The notes beneath the pieces were generated by a model that saw only the letters and a program-made list of their open reading frames with translations, had not been told where the DNA came from and ran no database searches. A stretch of DNA of 64,000 nt from Fimbriimonadaceae bacterium (lineage in GTDB: Bacteria; Armatimonadota; Fimbriimonadia; Fimbriimonadales; Fimbriimonadaceae): assembly GCA_019694835.1 (NCBI GenBank), contig JAIBBE010000132.1, positions 1 to 64,000 of the forward strand, written 5' to 3'. Shown one piece after another: positions 52,971 to 61,673 of the stretch. How positions within the stretch are numbered: the first letter of the stretch is position 1; each line of letters begins with the position of its first letter. A program made the position numbers and the translations under genes.

Positions 52971-53285
52971 ATGTCGGGGCGGCCGCACTACTACAAATTG
53001 AACTCGTGGGGTGAGCCGGTGCCTTGCGACATGCTCGAAGCCGCCAAACAGCTGACGAGCCTTCACGGGCGATGTGTGGCGTGCGAGAAACTCCCGTCCG
53101 GTCTCACCGTCTCGACGGCCTTCCTCGTGTTCGACCATGCCCCGTTCGGCCAGGAACCGGTGCTCTGGAACACGTGCGTGTACCGGCCGGACGGTAGCTA
53201 CCGGGTCGCGGGGAAGTACTCGACCCTCGATGAAGCGATTGCCGGACACCGTGAGGTCGTCGCCCTCGTGCGGCTTCTCAACTAG
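52971..53285 (+). CDS. Hypothetical small protein
   Basis: 104 residues without signal peptide. Seen: SWGEPVPCDMLEAAKQLT, CVACEKLPSGLTVSTAFLVFDH and PDGSYRVAGKYSTLDEAIAGHR. I do not recognise the family; its compact alpha/beta pattern and Cys residues suggest a small cytoplasmic protein. The 3' end overlaps the greA stop by 4 bp (convergent). Confidence 0.65.
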   Translation: MSGRPHYYKLNSWGEPVPCDMLEAAKQLTSLHGRCVACEKLPSGLTVSTAFLVFDHAPFGQEPVLWNTCVYRPDGSYRVAGKYSTLDEAIAGHREVVALVRLLN

Positions 53286-53788
53286 CGGCGGATCTGCTCG
53301 ATCTTGTACCGGAGCCGCCCGGCGGGGGCGTCGAATTCAATCGTCTCACCCAGCTTCCGGCCCATCAATGCCACTCCCATCGGCGCCTCATTGCTGATCA
53401 AGTCATTATCGGGATCGGCCTCGATGCTGGCAACCATCCGGATCTCAAACGAGGCCCCGCGGTCGACGTCCTTGACGGTGACATAAGACCCGACGCCAAC
53501 GAAATCGGTCGGAATCATGTCGAGTTCCAGCTGCTGGGCGCCGGCGAAGATCGCCTTGAGCTCGTTGATCCGGTTTTCGACCATTGCCTGCTCGAACTTG
53601 ACTTCGTCGAGTTCGCTGTTGTCTTCACTGAACTCGCCATGCTGCTTGCTGTCCCGGAGGCGCTCGGCGATCTCGGCTCGCTTGTTCACGGTCAAGTTCT
53701 CGAGTTCGGCATGCAACCGGGTGTAGCCCTCGGGCGTGAGGAGCATTTGTGAAGTAGTTACGGTTGGGGTTGTGTCGAGCTCTTCCAT
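53282..53788 (-). CDS. greA: Transcription elongation factor GreA
   Basis: 168-residue cleavage factor that rescues backtracked RNA polymerase. Seen: N-terminal coiled coil (LTPEGYTRLHAELENL ... DSKQHGEFSEDNSELDEVKFEQ) and the C-terminal domain (VGSYVTVKDVD, SNEAPMGVALMGRKLGE). Start is 53788; an internal ATG at 53746 (MLLTPEG) would give the classical length (154 aa) and is an alternative. Single gene. Confidence 0.95.
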   Translation of the reverse strand: MEELDTTPTVTTSQMLLTPEGYTRLHAELENLTVNKRAEIAERLRDSKQHGEFSEDNSELDEVKFEQAMVENRINELKAIFAGAQQLELDMIPTDFVGVGSYVTVKDVDRGASFEIRMVASIEADPDNDLISNEAPMGVALMGRKLGETIEFDAPAGRLRYKIEQIRR

Positions 53789-54154
53789 GGATTAGGCCTT
53801 CGCGTGCGGGAATCGGGCATTATATCCCACATCTATACGGTGTTTGGCTCAGATGTGTTCATCCCGCCTGGGCATTTTCCCGATTCTCTTCATTTGACGC
53901 CCGCTAAGCCTGCCTGTTCTGTGGAATTTTCCGAAAGGTGGTGCTGCCACCACCGTACATTCGGCGAGACAGCACCATGAGAGGAGAGCGAGAGAATTGC
54001 CTCGCCGTGAAGTCGCGAGCACAGAGAGAATTACCGGCTTTTCTGCTAATGCCGGGAATTGCCGACGAAGGGGGAAGGAAGCCCCTGAAGCCTGCCGACA
54101 ATTGACTTGGTCAGGCGCTGGCTAGACCGAGCTTGAAAGGAGCTACAAGGCAGG
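53789..54154. other. 366-bp unassigned gap between greA and pilC
   Basis: Contains an inverted repeat GGTGCTG/CAGCACC (53940-53946 / 53970-53976) and other short pairings, plus an AAAGGAG before pilC. No frame or repeat family is supported. It could be a structured leader of pilC; I recognise no known riboswitch. Confidence 0.4.
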
Positions 54155-55357
54155 ATGCCGCATTTTGCATACACAGCGATCGATTCCACTGGCCGCACGG
54201 TAAAGGCCGTCATGGAGGCCGACAGCGAAGGCCTGGTTCTCGCACGACTGCGGGACCAGTCCATGCACTGTCTGGACATCAAGCAGACCAAGAAGGCCAA
54301 GCAGATGTCCTTTGGCAAGAAGAAGATGAAGCCCAAGGCTCTCGTCATCTTCTCGCGCCAGTTCGCCACGATGATCGACGCTGGAATTCCGATTCTGCGC
54401 TGTCTGGACATTTTGACCAGCCAGACCAAGGATCCCGCTCTGAAGGAAGCCCTTGAGTCGGTCACGGCGGACGTAAAGGGCGGTCTCGCGCTCAACGAGT
54501 CGCTGGCCAAGCATCCGACGGTTTTCAACAAGCTCTACGTCAACATGATCCGCGCTGCCGAGGTCGGCGGCATCCTCGATACGATCCTAGAGCGGCTCTC
54601 TGGGTTCCTCGAGTACGAGGCCGATATCCGGGCGAAGATCAAGGGTGCGATGATGTACCCCGTCCTCGTCTTGATCTTCTCGTTCCTCATGCTGTTCGTC
54701 CTGTTCAGCTTCGTGCTGCCGAAGTTCAAGGAGATCTTCACCGGCATGAACGTCGAGCTTCCGCCGATTACGGCGGCACTGTTCGGAATGGGCGACTTCA
54801 TGCAAGCCTACTGGTGGGTGATTCTGCTCATGATGGGCGGCACCTTCGTCGGACTCAAATTCTGGGCAAAGTCGCCCAAGGGCAAGTACCAACTCGATTT
54901 TCTCAAACTCAAGATGCCGATCGTCGGCGAGCTTTCGCTCAAGATGAGCGTGGCTCGATTCTGCCGCACCTTCGGTACCTTGATCAACAGCGGCGTTCCC
55001 ATGCTGCGGAGCCTCGAAATCGTCGGCGAGACCCTGAACAACCAGGTGCTCACCGGCGCGATCGACCAAACCCGGATCAGCATTCGCGAGGGAAACAAAC
55101 TCTCGGCGCCACTGGCGGCGAGCGGCTTGTTCCCGAGCATGGTCACCCACATGATTGACATCGGCGAAGAGTCAGGACGACTCTCGGAGATGCTGGTCAA
55201 GGTCGGTGACTTCTACGACAGCGAAGTCGAAGCAACGGTCAAAGGCCTGACCTCGATGATCGAGCCGATGCTGATCATCTTCATGGGCGTCATCGTGGGA
55301 TTCATCGCGATTTCGGTCATGACCCCGATCTTCAAACTCGTGAACAGCGTGAGCTGA
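54155..55357 (+). CDS. pilC: Type IV pilus/type II secretion inner-membrane platform protein PilC/GspF
   Basis: 400 residues with two GspF domains. Seen: first cytoplasmic domain (LVIFSRQFATMIDAGIPILRCL), a membrane segment (YPVLVLIFSFLMLFVLFSFVLP about 168-190), the second domain (SVARFCRTFGTLINSGVPML), and a C-terminal membrane helix (LIIFMGVIVGFIAISVMTPI). It connects pilus assembly ATPases to the membrane. No other pilus genes are beside it here, so the system is dispersed. Confidence 0.92.
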   Translation: MPHFAYTAIDSTGRTVKAVMEADSEGLVLARLRDQSMHCLDIKQTKKAKQMSFGKKKMKPKALVIFSRQFATMIDAGIPILRCLDILTSQTKDPALKEALESVTADVKGGLALNESLAKHPTVFNKLYVNMIRAAEVGGILDTILERLSGFLEYEADIRAKIKGAMMYPVLVLIFSFLMLFVLFSFVLPKFKEIFTGMNVELPPITAALFGMGDFMQAYWWVILLMMGGTFVGLKFWAKSPKGKYQLDFLKLKMPIVGELSLKMSVARFCRTFGTLINSGVPMLRSLEIVGETLNNQVLTGAIDQTRISIREGNKLSAPLAASGLFPSMVTHMIDIGEESGRLSEMLVKVGDFYDSEVEATVKGLTSMIEPMLIIFMGVIVGFIAISVMTPIFKLVNSVS

Positions 55358-55376
55358 AGTCAAAAGACAGGTTTCC

Positions 55377-55451
55377 GGCGGGTCGAGTGGCCCGCCTCAT
55401 CAACCCTTCGGTGTCAAGGACCGATGCCGCAGGGGCCGGAAAGGATTCCGG
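55377..55451. other. Two hairpins in the pilC-sigma gap
   Basis: GGCGGG/CCCGCC (55377-55396) and CCGGAA-AGGA-TTCCGG (55436-55451). The second is followed by TTTATCTTA and might be a pilC terminator; it could also shape the 5' leader of the sigma gene at 55480. Confidence 0.45.
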
Positions 55452-55479
55452 TTTATCTTAATAATCAACGGAGTGACAC

Positions 55480-56763
55480 ATGGCTGAGGCTTTTGCCTTT
55501 CAACATGACCCTGACGACCTAGTCGTGAGGTATCTGGAGGATCCGCGCCCGGACCTCAAGGACATGATCATGATCCAGTACGCTGGATTGGTCGAGCGAA
55601 CTGCACGCCGCTTCAGCGGCTTGGAGTCGCACGAAGATCTCGTCCAGGTCGGGTTCATTGGACTGCTCAACGCCTTGAGCAAGTTCGATCCGGCAGCGGG
55701 CGTCCGGTTCAATACCTACGCCACGCATCTCGTTGCGGGAGAGATCAAGCACTACCTGCGTGATCGCACCCAGACCATTCGCCATCCGGCATGGCTGCAG
55801 GAACTGCGGCACAAGGTGAACAAGGCGACCGGCGTCCTACAAGCGCGCTTCGCCCGCGTTCCGACGGAGTTGGAGATAGCAACCGAACTCGGCGTCACGG
55901 AGCAAGCCGTGCGAGAAGTCTTCCAGACGCAGGAGATGCTCAAGATCGCATCGCTCGACGCCGCGCCGACCAACGAAGACGACGGGGCCGAGGGCGACAA
56001 TCTGGATGCCGCCGCCTTCTGCCCGGAGCAGCTTTCGGTCGAGGACCGGGTACTCCTTGAATCGGCAATGCAGCAGCTTCGCGACCTCGAGCGCGACGTG
56101 CTGGTCATGTTTCACTTCGACAGCCTCAACCAGACGGAAATCGCTCACCGACTGGGGATTTCGTGCAATTACGTGTCCCACATCCTCCGCCAGTCACTCG
56201 GCAAACTCCGCCGCATCTTGGCCAACGAGGAAGAGCAGGATCGAGTGCTCAAGCGACAAGCGTCGGTGCTCGACGACTCCGTGATCGATCCGGTTACCGG
56301 TATCTACAGCGAGGACTATTTTAAGCAGCGACTCGAAGAAGAGGTCCACCGAGCCGCCAGCGGAGAAGGTGTGCTCTCCACGATCATCATCGAATTCAGC
56401 GGCCTGGAGAAGATGGCGGGTTTCTACGGTGAAGCGTCCGTCCGCGACTTCCTCGCCGACGCCGCGGAGTTCCTCAAAGACTCGGTCCGTCGACTAGACA
56501 TCGTTTGCCGCTATGGTCCCAACGGCTTCGGCGTCATCCTTCCCAGCACCGGCCCCAGTACCTCCATCGTTCGCCAGCGCCTCAGCCAGCGCTTGCAGAC
56601 ATGGGTTCAGGGCAAGCAGTCTCCGACGGGCGCAGTCACCGCCCACCTCGGCCACGCGGTGTTTCCGGATGACACGACGGATGTGCGGGAGCTTCTGAAA
56701 CTGGCGCTCCCCGCCAGCGATCCGATCACCAAAGGGTGTGTCGAGACCGATTTGGCGGCATAG
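55480..56763 (+). CDS. Sigma-B/F-like sigma factor fused to a degenerate GGDEF domain
   Basis: 427 residues. Residues 28-105 match sigma-70 region 2 (LVQVGFIGLLNALSKFDP, FNTYATHLVAGEIKHYLRD, RHPAWLQEL); 120-165 region 3; 190-250 region 4 (LRDLERDVLVMFHFDSLNQT and the HTH TEIAHRLGISCNYVSHILRQ). Residues 268-415 are GGDEF-like: DPVTGIY (270-276) opens the domain, and RYGPNGF (344-350) occupies the GG[DE]EF position, so the catalytic motif is lost. It probably senses or binds nucleotide rather than making c-di-GMP. Follows pilC; no anti-sigma factor is adjacent. SD GGAG precedes the ATG. Confidence 0.85.
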   Translation: MAEAFAFQHDPDDLVVRYLEDPRPDLKDMIMIQYAGLVERTARRFSGLESHEDLVQVGFIGLLNALSKFDPAAGVRFNTYATHLVAGEIKHYLRDRTQTIRHPAWLQELRHKVNKATGVLQARFARVPTELEIATELGVTEQAVREVFQTQEMLKIASLDAAPTNEDDGAEGDNLDAAAFCPEQLSVEDRVLLESAMQQLRDLERDVLVMFHFDSLNQTEIAHRLGISCNYVSHILRQSLGKLRRILANEEEQDRVLKRQASVLDDSVIDPVTGIYSEDYFKQRLEEEVHRAASGEGVLSTIIIEFSGLEKMAGFYGEASVRDFLADAAEFLKDSVRRLDIVCRYGPNGFGVILPSTGPSTSIVRQRLSQRLQTWVQGKQSPTGAVTAHLGHAVFPDDTTDVRELLKLALPASDPITKGCVETDLAA

Positions 56764-56773
56764 TTTAGAAGGT

Positions 56774-56793
56774 AGCCCGGCATAGGCCGGGCT
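56774..56793. terminator. Weak shared hairpin between convergent genes
   Basis: AGCCCGGC/GCCGGGCT with a short loop lies between the sigma-GGDEF gene and the leftward dockerin-like gene. U-rich tails are poor on both sides. Confidence 0.4.
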
Positions 56794-56808
56794 GCCCCCT
56801 GTTCGTGA

Positions 56809-57333
56809 TTAATAGAAAGTGTCGCCGACCATGCCGTAGTAGTAGGACACGAGCGAGTAGTCCATCATATCGACCCAGCCGTCACCGTCGAGATCGGCGT
56901 AGGGATCCCAGTTGACCGACCCAGATGTGGACCACATGGCGAAGTGAACGCGAGCATAGTCCGCGATGTCCACAGCCTCATCATTTTCGACATCCCCCGG
57001 AATGAGATTGTAGTTGGCGACTGCCGTCGCTCCGACGCTCACGTTCGCGGAATCTTGTTGCAGCCAGCGATCACCGTTAACGTACAGGTCATAGGTGCCG
57101 GGCGGGATAGAGGCATTGGTAACGTACGTATAGGTCCCGCCGATTCCCACTGTGAACGTGCCGTAGTCGACGAGTTGCTGGAGCGACCAGTCGACGATGT
57201 ACATTTCGAGCTGGATCCCGACGACCGGAGCATTCCAGCCTGTGAAGGAAACGGTTCCCGAGATGGTCGCGGCTTTGGCCGAAGAAAGACCGCCGAGAAG
57301 GGCGAGGGCTAAGAGGGTTGTTCTGAGTTTCAT
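56809..57333 (-). CDS. Secreted dockerin-like protein
   Basis: 174 residues. Seen: signal peptide (MKLRTTLLALALLGGLSSAKA), a CnaB/Ig-like domain (ISGTVSFTGWNAPVVGIQLE...GTYDLYVNGDRWLQ), and two dockerin-like loops (DVENDEAVDIADYARVHFAM, DLDGDGWVDMMDYSLVSYYY). The same design as at 43851. It may be co-transcribed with, or independent of, the 1065-aa protein upstream. Confidence 0.82.
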   Translation of the reverse strand: MKLRTTLLALALLGGLSSAKAATISGTVSFTGWNAPVVGIQLEMYIVDWSLQQLVDYGTFTVGIGGTYTYVTNASIPPGTYDLYVNGDRWLQQDSANVSVGATAVANYNLIPGDVENDEAVDIADYARVHFAMWSTSGSVNWDPYADLDGDGWVDMMDYSLVSYYYGMVGDTFY

Positions 57334-57358
57334 GATCGTTTGCTAAACTCGCATCTTG

Positions 57359-60300
57359 CTACTTGATGGTGATCTCGACTTGGGCAGAAGCTGTTGCCCC
57401 AAGGGCGTCGGTTACGGTATAGGTGAACTTCGTCTTCTTGCCCCTGTATAAGGGGCTGCTCGGTGCCGCGTACCGAACCCTTGTTCCCCCACTGACGATG
57501 CTAACCGACCCGATGTTGGGAAATGGCACCGTCACGCCCGTCACCAAGAACGTGTTGCCCTCCGGATCAGTATCGTTGGCGCGTACGTCGATGTCCTTGA
57601 AGGTGCCGCGCGCCACGGTCTCGACATCGTTGACGCAGACCGGTGCTCCGTTGGCTTCGGCAACGTTGATCGCGAATGTTTGTGTATCCGTGTCGATACC
57701 ATCCGAAACGCGCACCGTGGCATTGACGGTAGTGCCGCCATGCGATTCGCCAGGCGTCCAGCTGACCAGGCCAGTTGAACTGACGGTCATTCCGGCAGGA
57801 CCGGAGACAAGGCTGTACGTCAACGTCGCTGCAGCCGATTCGGTGTCGGTTGCGGCGAGTTGCAGGCTGAAGTTCTGGTGCTCGGTCGCGGAGCGAGTAC
57901 CTGGGTTGGTGAGGACGGGCGGGGCGTTGCGGCGGATGGCAGTACCAAGCGAAGCAGCAGTGCCGATTCCGGAGCAAGCCGGGGTGGGGGTGCCAAGGAA
58001 TCCGAATGCTCCGGTACCCCAGGCAATAACAATACCGTCTGAGCGTAACGCGACAGCATGCCCCTCAGCCCTAGCGACTGATAGAAATGTTCCTGATGGT
58101 AGTGCCCCCGTGATCGTGGACCAGCCCCAAGCGGCAAGCGTACCGTCGGTACGGATCGCTAACGTATATGATCGATCAGCGGTCCAACCGCCACCGCCTG
58201 TGACAACGGCACGAAACTTGTCGTTGCTTGGTGGTGGAATGGCTCCATTCCAGTTGTTACCCCAACCCACAATGGTGCCGTCTGAACGAATGGCGGCACC
58301 GTGTAAATCGGCAACACTCACTCCTAGGAATTTGCCCAGAGGTACTGCGCCTTGCCCAGGACCATTGCCCCAAGTTACAACCGCACCATTCGACCTAATG
58401 GCCGCGCATGCCGACGGAGAGATGCTGCAGGCAACAAACGTGCCCGACGGTCGTGATCCGCTGTTGTAGAGACCATTCACTTGCCAGCCATAGCCCCAGC
58501 CTTCTAGTGACAGGTTGTTTCTGAGAGCCAGACGGCTTTGGTATGTAGAATCAAGTGATACAAAGGCCCCGGATGGGGTGCCTGACTGAACATTGTTGTA
58601 GTTCTGTCCCCATGCCACCAATTGACCTGATTGCCTTATGGCGTGACCGCACCAATGGTCCGACGCAACTGCGATGAATGTCCCTCCAGGTTTATTGCTC
58701 CCTAGGCCGTTCGTGCCCCACGATTCCAATTGCCCCGCAGACGCCACGGTCATCGTCACCGTCCGCGACGTGGTCGCCGCTGGTACGCCGTTGTCCGTGA
58801 CATTAATATCAAACGTATGCGTCCCGACTTGGGCACCGGTCGGAACCCACTTGAGCAAGCCAGCCGCATCCAGCGTCATCCCCGACGGCGCGCCTGCGCC
58901 GAGCGAGTAGGTGAAGGTGTTGGCGGGCGTGTCCGGATCGGTCACGTCGAGGACCAACCAAAACAGCGTGCCCATGACGCCGTAGCGGTCGACGACTCCT
59001 TCAACCACTGGCGGCTGGTTGACCTCAGCTACGGAAAGTACAAAAGTCTGCTGAACAGTCGCGGTGCCGTCTGTCAGACTCACGGTAACGCTGGGTGCAG
59101 TTCCGCCGTCGCTCTCCCCGGGCGTCCAAGCGACCATGCCGGTCGGCGAAACGGTCAAACCGGCAGGGCCAGCGACCTTGGCGAACGTCAGCATCTGGCC
59201 CGGAAGGTCCGGGTCGCTGCCGGACATCTGCAGCGAGAAGAGGGAACCCTCAGCGCCGAACTGAGTGCCCGGATTGACAAGCACCGGTGGCTCATTCGTC
59301 TCGGACACCGAGATCGTGAACGACACGTCCGCGGTTTGATTCGGGGTGCCGTTGTCGGTGGCCCGGACGGTGACGATCGGATTGGTCCCGCCGTCGCTCT
59401 CCCCCGGAGACCACGATACGACGCCTGCGCTCGAGACCGTCAGGCCACTTGGGCCAGTGACCAGGCTGAAAGACAATGTGTTCGCCGGAATGTCCGCGTC
59501 GGATGCGTTCGGCGAGACATTCAGCGAGAACGAAGCACCTTCGCTCGAGTTCTGGGCGGGGACAATGCTCCAAGTCGGCGCTAGATTGACCTCGTTCACC
59601 GTAACCGTGATCGTCTCGGAGTCCATCGCAGTCGGCGCGCCGTTGTCGGTCACGCGGACATCGAACGTATAGTTTCCGGGACCTTGGGCCTCGGTCGGCG
59701 TCCAAGAAATCACACCCGAACTCGGGTTGATCGTCATGCCAGCGGGCTCACCGGAAAGCGAGAAGGTCAGAATCTGACCGAAGTCGGGGTCGCTTGCGTT
59801 CGCATCAACCGAGAGCGCGGTTTCCTCATCAACGGTCTGGTTGCCAATGGGCGCGAGAATCGGAGCCTGGTTCGAAACCGGTCCGTTGAGGGTCAGCCGG
59901 CTAGTGGACTCCCAGAGCGCAACGCCTGCTCTAAGGGGTGGGTTCGGGCCGAAGTAGAGTCCTGTGGTATAGCTGCCGCCGTATCCAGCGTCATACAGGA
60001 CGAGGTCGCGGCTGCCGCCGAAAGCGAAGAGGCCATTGTCCTTGATCTTGATCCTGCAAATGAAGAGCTTCTCGCCCGGACTGACCGACCACTGACTTCC
60101 AATTGGAACGTCTATCGGTATGTGGAAGCCATACGGTCGGGCCGGTCCGGCCGCTCCCCTTCCGCCGACCATCCGACATGCTTGACCGCCACCGAAAAAC
60201 GAGTCGTTTCGCGCAGGAATGTTGGGGTTTCCGTTCACGTTGCCGTTTGCCGCGCCTGGGTTGAAGAGCGAAATGGCGTTTGGCATCGTGTCAATGGCGG

Positions 60301-60556
60301 TCGGTCCTTCGGTCACCGAGCTTCCCCAGCCCACCATGAGGGTTCCGGCGTTAAAGAACTTCGGTGTCACCCCTTTGTTCTCGACAATAATGTCGTACTC
60401 CCCGACCCACGACGATGACGTGACGGTGTCGCTGGTCAGGCGCGTGTTGCCGTCACCCAAGTTTCCGGTGGAGAAGTAGAACTCCACCTGGGCCATTGCC
60501 GAAGGAGCGAGAGCAACGGTTGCCAAGATCGCCGAAAGTGAAATGTACTTATGCAT
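57359..60556 (-). CDS. Large secreted mosaic protein with He_PIG/cadherin-like and RCC1 repeats
   Basis: 1065 residues. Seen: signal peptide (MHKYISLSAILATVALAPSA), then a unique N-terminal domain (about 30-235), four tandem Ig/He_PIG-like repeats each with the hallmark PAGMT/LTVS ... WTPGESDGG (about 236-610), an RCC1-like beta-propeller region (about 612-855; LxAWG, VxWGN repeats), another Ig repeat (about 860-955) and a final cadherin-like end (about 956-1065). RCC1 codons use noticeably more A/T-ending codons than flanks. No dockerin or PEP-CTERM tail is present. Confidence 0.83.
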   Translation of the reverse strand: MHKYISLSAILATVALAPSAMAQVEFYFSTGNLGDGNTRLTSDTVTSSSWVGEYDIIVENKGVTPKFFNAGTLMVGWGSSVTEGPTAIDTMPNAISLFNPGAANGNVNGNPNIPARNDSFFGGGQACRMVGGRGAAGPARPYGFHIPIDVPIGSQWSVSPGEKLFICRIKIKDNGLFAFGGSRDLVLYDAGYGGSYTTGLYFGPNPPLRAGVALWESTSRLTLNGPVSNQAPILAPIGNQTVDEETALSVDANASDPDFGQILTFSLSGEPAGMTINPSSGVISWTPTEAQGPGNYTFDVRVTDNGAPTAMDSETITVTVNEVNLAPTWSIVPAQNSSEGASFSLNVSPNASDADIPANTLSFSLVTGPSGLTVSSAGVVSWSPGESDGGTNPIVTVRATDNGTPNQTADVSFTISVSETNEPPVLVNPGTQFGAEGSLFSLQMSGSDPDLPGQMLTFAKVAGPAGLTVSPTGMVAWTPGESDGGTAPSVTVSLTDGTATVQQTFVLSVAEVNQPPVVEGVVDRYGVMGTLFWLVLDVTDPDTPANTFTYSLGAGAPSGMTLDAAGLLKWVPTGAQVGTHTFDINVTDNGVPAATTSRTVTMTVASAGQLESWGTNGLGSNKPGGTFIAVASDHWCGHAIRQSGQLVAWGQNYNNVQSGTPSGAFVSLDSTYQSRLALRNNLSLEGWGYGWQVNGLYNSGSRPSGTFVACSISPSACAAIRSNGAVVTWGNGPGQGAVPLGKFLGVSVADLHGAAIRSDGTIVGWGNNWNGAIPPPSNDKFRAVVTGGGGWTADRSYTLAIRTDGTLAAWGWSTITGALPSGTFLSVARAEGHAVALRSDGIVIAWGTGAFGFLGTPTPACSGIGTAASLGTAIRRNAPPVLTNPGTRSATEHQNFSLQLAATDTESAAATLTYSLVSGPAGMTVSSTGLVSWTPGESHGGTTVNATVRVSDGIDTDTQTFAINVAEANGAPVCVNDVETVARGTFKDIDVRANDTDPEGNTFLVTGVTVPFPNIGSVSIVSGGTRVRYAAPSSPLYRGKKTKFTYTVTDALGATASAQVEITIK

Positions 60557-60635
60557 AGTGCCACTGCCACGAAGTGCTAGCTGACATTATGTGGGGGCTA
60601 CCGTGACGAAATCGTGACGAACCTAAACGGACCCT

Positions 60636-61556
60636 TCAGTAACCCAGCAGCGGGTCCACCGCGCGTCGATCGACCCCGTTGCAGAGGTCTGAAATGAGCT
60701 CACCCAGCGCCCTCAGTCGCAAGTGCTCCGTCTGGTCGCCGTCTCCTCCGCGATGCGGACTGAGGACCACGTTTCTCAATTCGTGAAACGGATGTTTCGA
60801 GGGCCAGACTGGTGGCTGATCGTCGGGGCTGGGATAGGCGTACCAGGTGTCGATCCCCGCCGCGAAGAGGATGCGGTCGCGACACGCCTCGAAGAGGGCC
60901 GTCTCGTCCACGATGGGACCGCGACCGACATTGACGAGGAGGCGCGGAGGGCGCAGGAGGGCAATTCGCGCCCCATCGATAAGGCCTCGGGTTTCAGGGG
61001 TCAGAGGTGCGCAAATGACGAGCGCGTTCGAGCGGGCAAGCTCTTCATCGAGGTGTGCAACCCGCGAACGGCCGATCCCGCAAACGTCCATCCCCAGCGC
61101 CAGTAGGATGCGCTCAACGTGGCGACCAATCTCGCCGTAGCCGAGAATCACCGCGCGTTTGCCGCCAAGAAGCACGTTCCTGTGGTCGTCCATCCTCCCG
61201 TACCAGTGGCCTTGCCGCAGCTGTCGATCCGCCTCAGCGAGGCCACGAGCAGCGGCGATGAGCAAGCCAACCGCCATCTCGGCGGTGGTCAGGGCGTTGT
61301 GGTGGAGGTTGTAGAGCTTCAGGTGGGGACGAGCCGCGACCTGTGCGCAGAGGTCGGCCGGAACACCTGCCCAGGGCACGATGACGGCTTGCAGGTTAGG
61401 CAAGTCGAGTTGCTGATCGGTGGCACGCGACGTGACCCAGTAAACCGTTTCGGGGCTGGGTGCGGATTTTGAGACGACCGTCGCGACTCCCGAGAGGGCG
61501 GATGCAAGGGCCATAAGGCCGTTGTCGAGGTCGATAGAGACTGACACCCGTACCAT
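60636..61556 (-). CDS. D-isomer-specific 2-hydroxyacid dehydrogenase
   Basis: 306 residues. Seen: the NAD-binding motif GYGEIG in the ILGYGEIGRHVERI region, NVGRGPIVDE, and the catalytic His in LSPHRGG. It reduces a 2-keto acid using NAD(P)H; substrate unknown. TACAAG lies just before the ATG. Divergent from the next gene. Confidence 0.88.
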   Translation of the reverse strand: MVRVSVSIDLDNGLMALASALSGVATVVSKSAPSPETVYWVTSRATDQQLDLPNLQAVIVPWAGVPADLCAQVAARPHLKLYNLHHNALTTAEMAVGLLIAAARGLAEADRQLRQGHWYGRMDDHRNVLLGGKRAVILGYGEIGRHVERILLALGMDVCGIGRSRVAHLDEELARSNALVICAPLTPETRGLIDGARIALLRPPRLLVNVGRGPIVDETALFEACRDRILFAAGIDTWYAYPSPDDQPPVWPSKHPFHELRNVVLSPHRGGDGDQTEHLRLRALGELISDLCNGVDRRAVDPLLGY

Positions 61557-61662
61557 CGCTTGTATCCTGGCATATCAAAGAAACACTGCCCGAAGTTGCA
61601 TACGGGTGGGAGGATTCCGAGTTTCCGGGCCGTACACGTCGCCGCCAACGACTTCGATCAGC

Positions 61663-61668
61663 TATTCT
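61663..61668 (+). promoter_or_regulatory. Start-proximal -10 element
   Basis: TATTCT, 5 nt, then ATG 61674. Confidence 0.5.
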
Positions 61669-61673
61669 GCACC

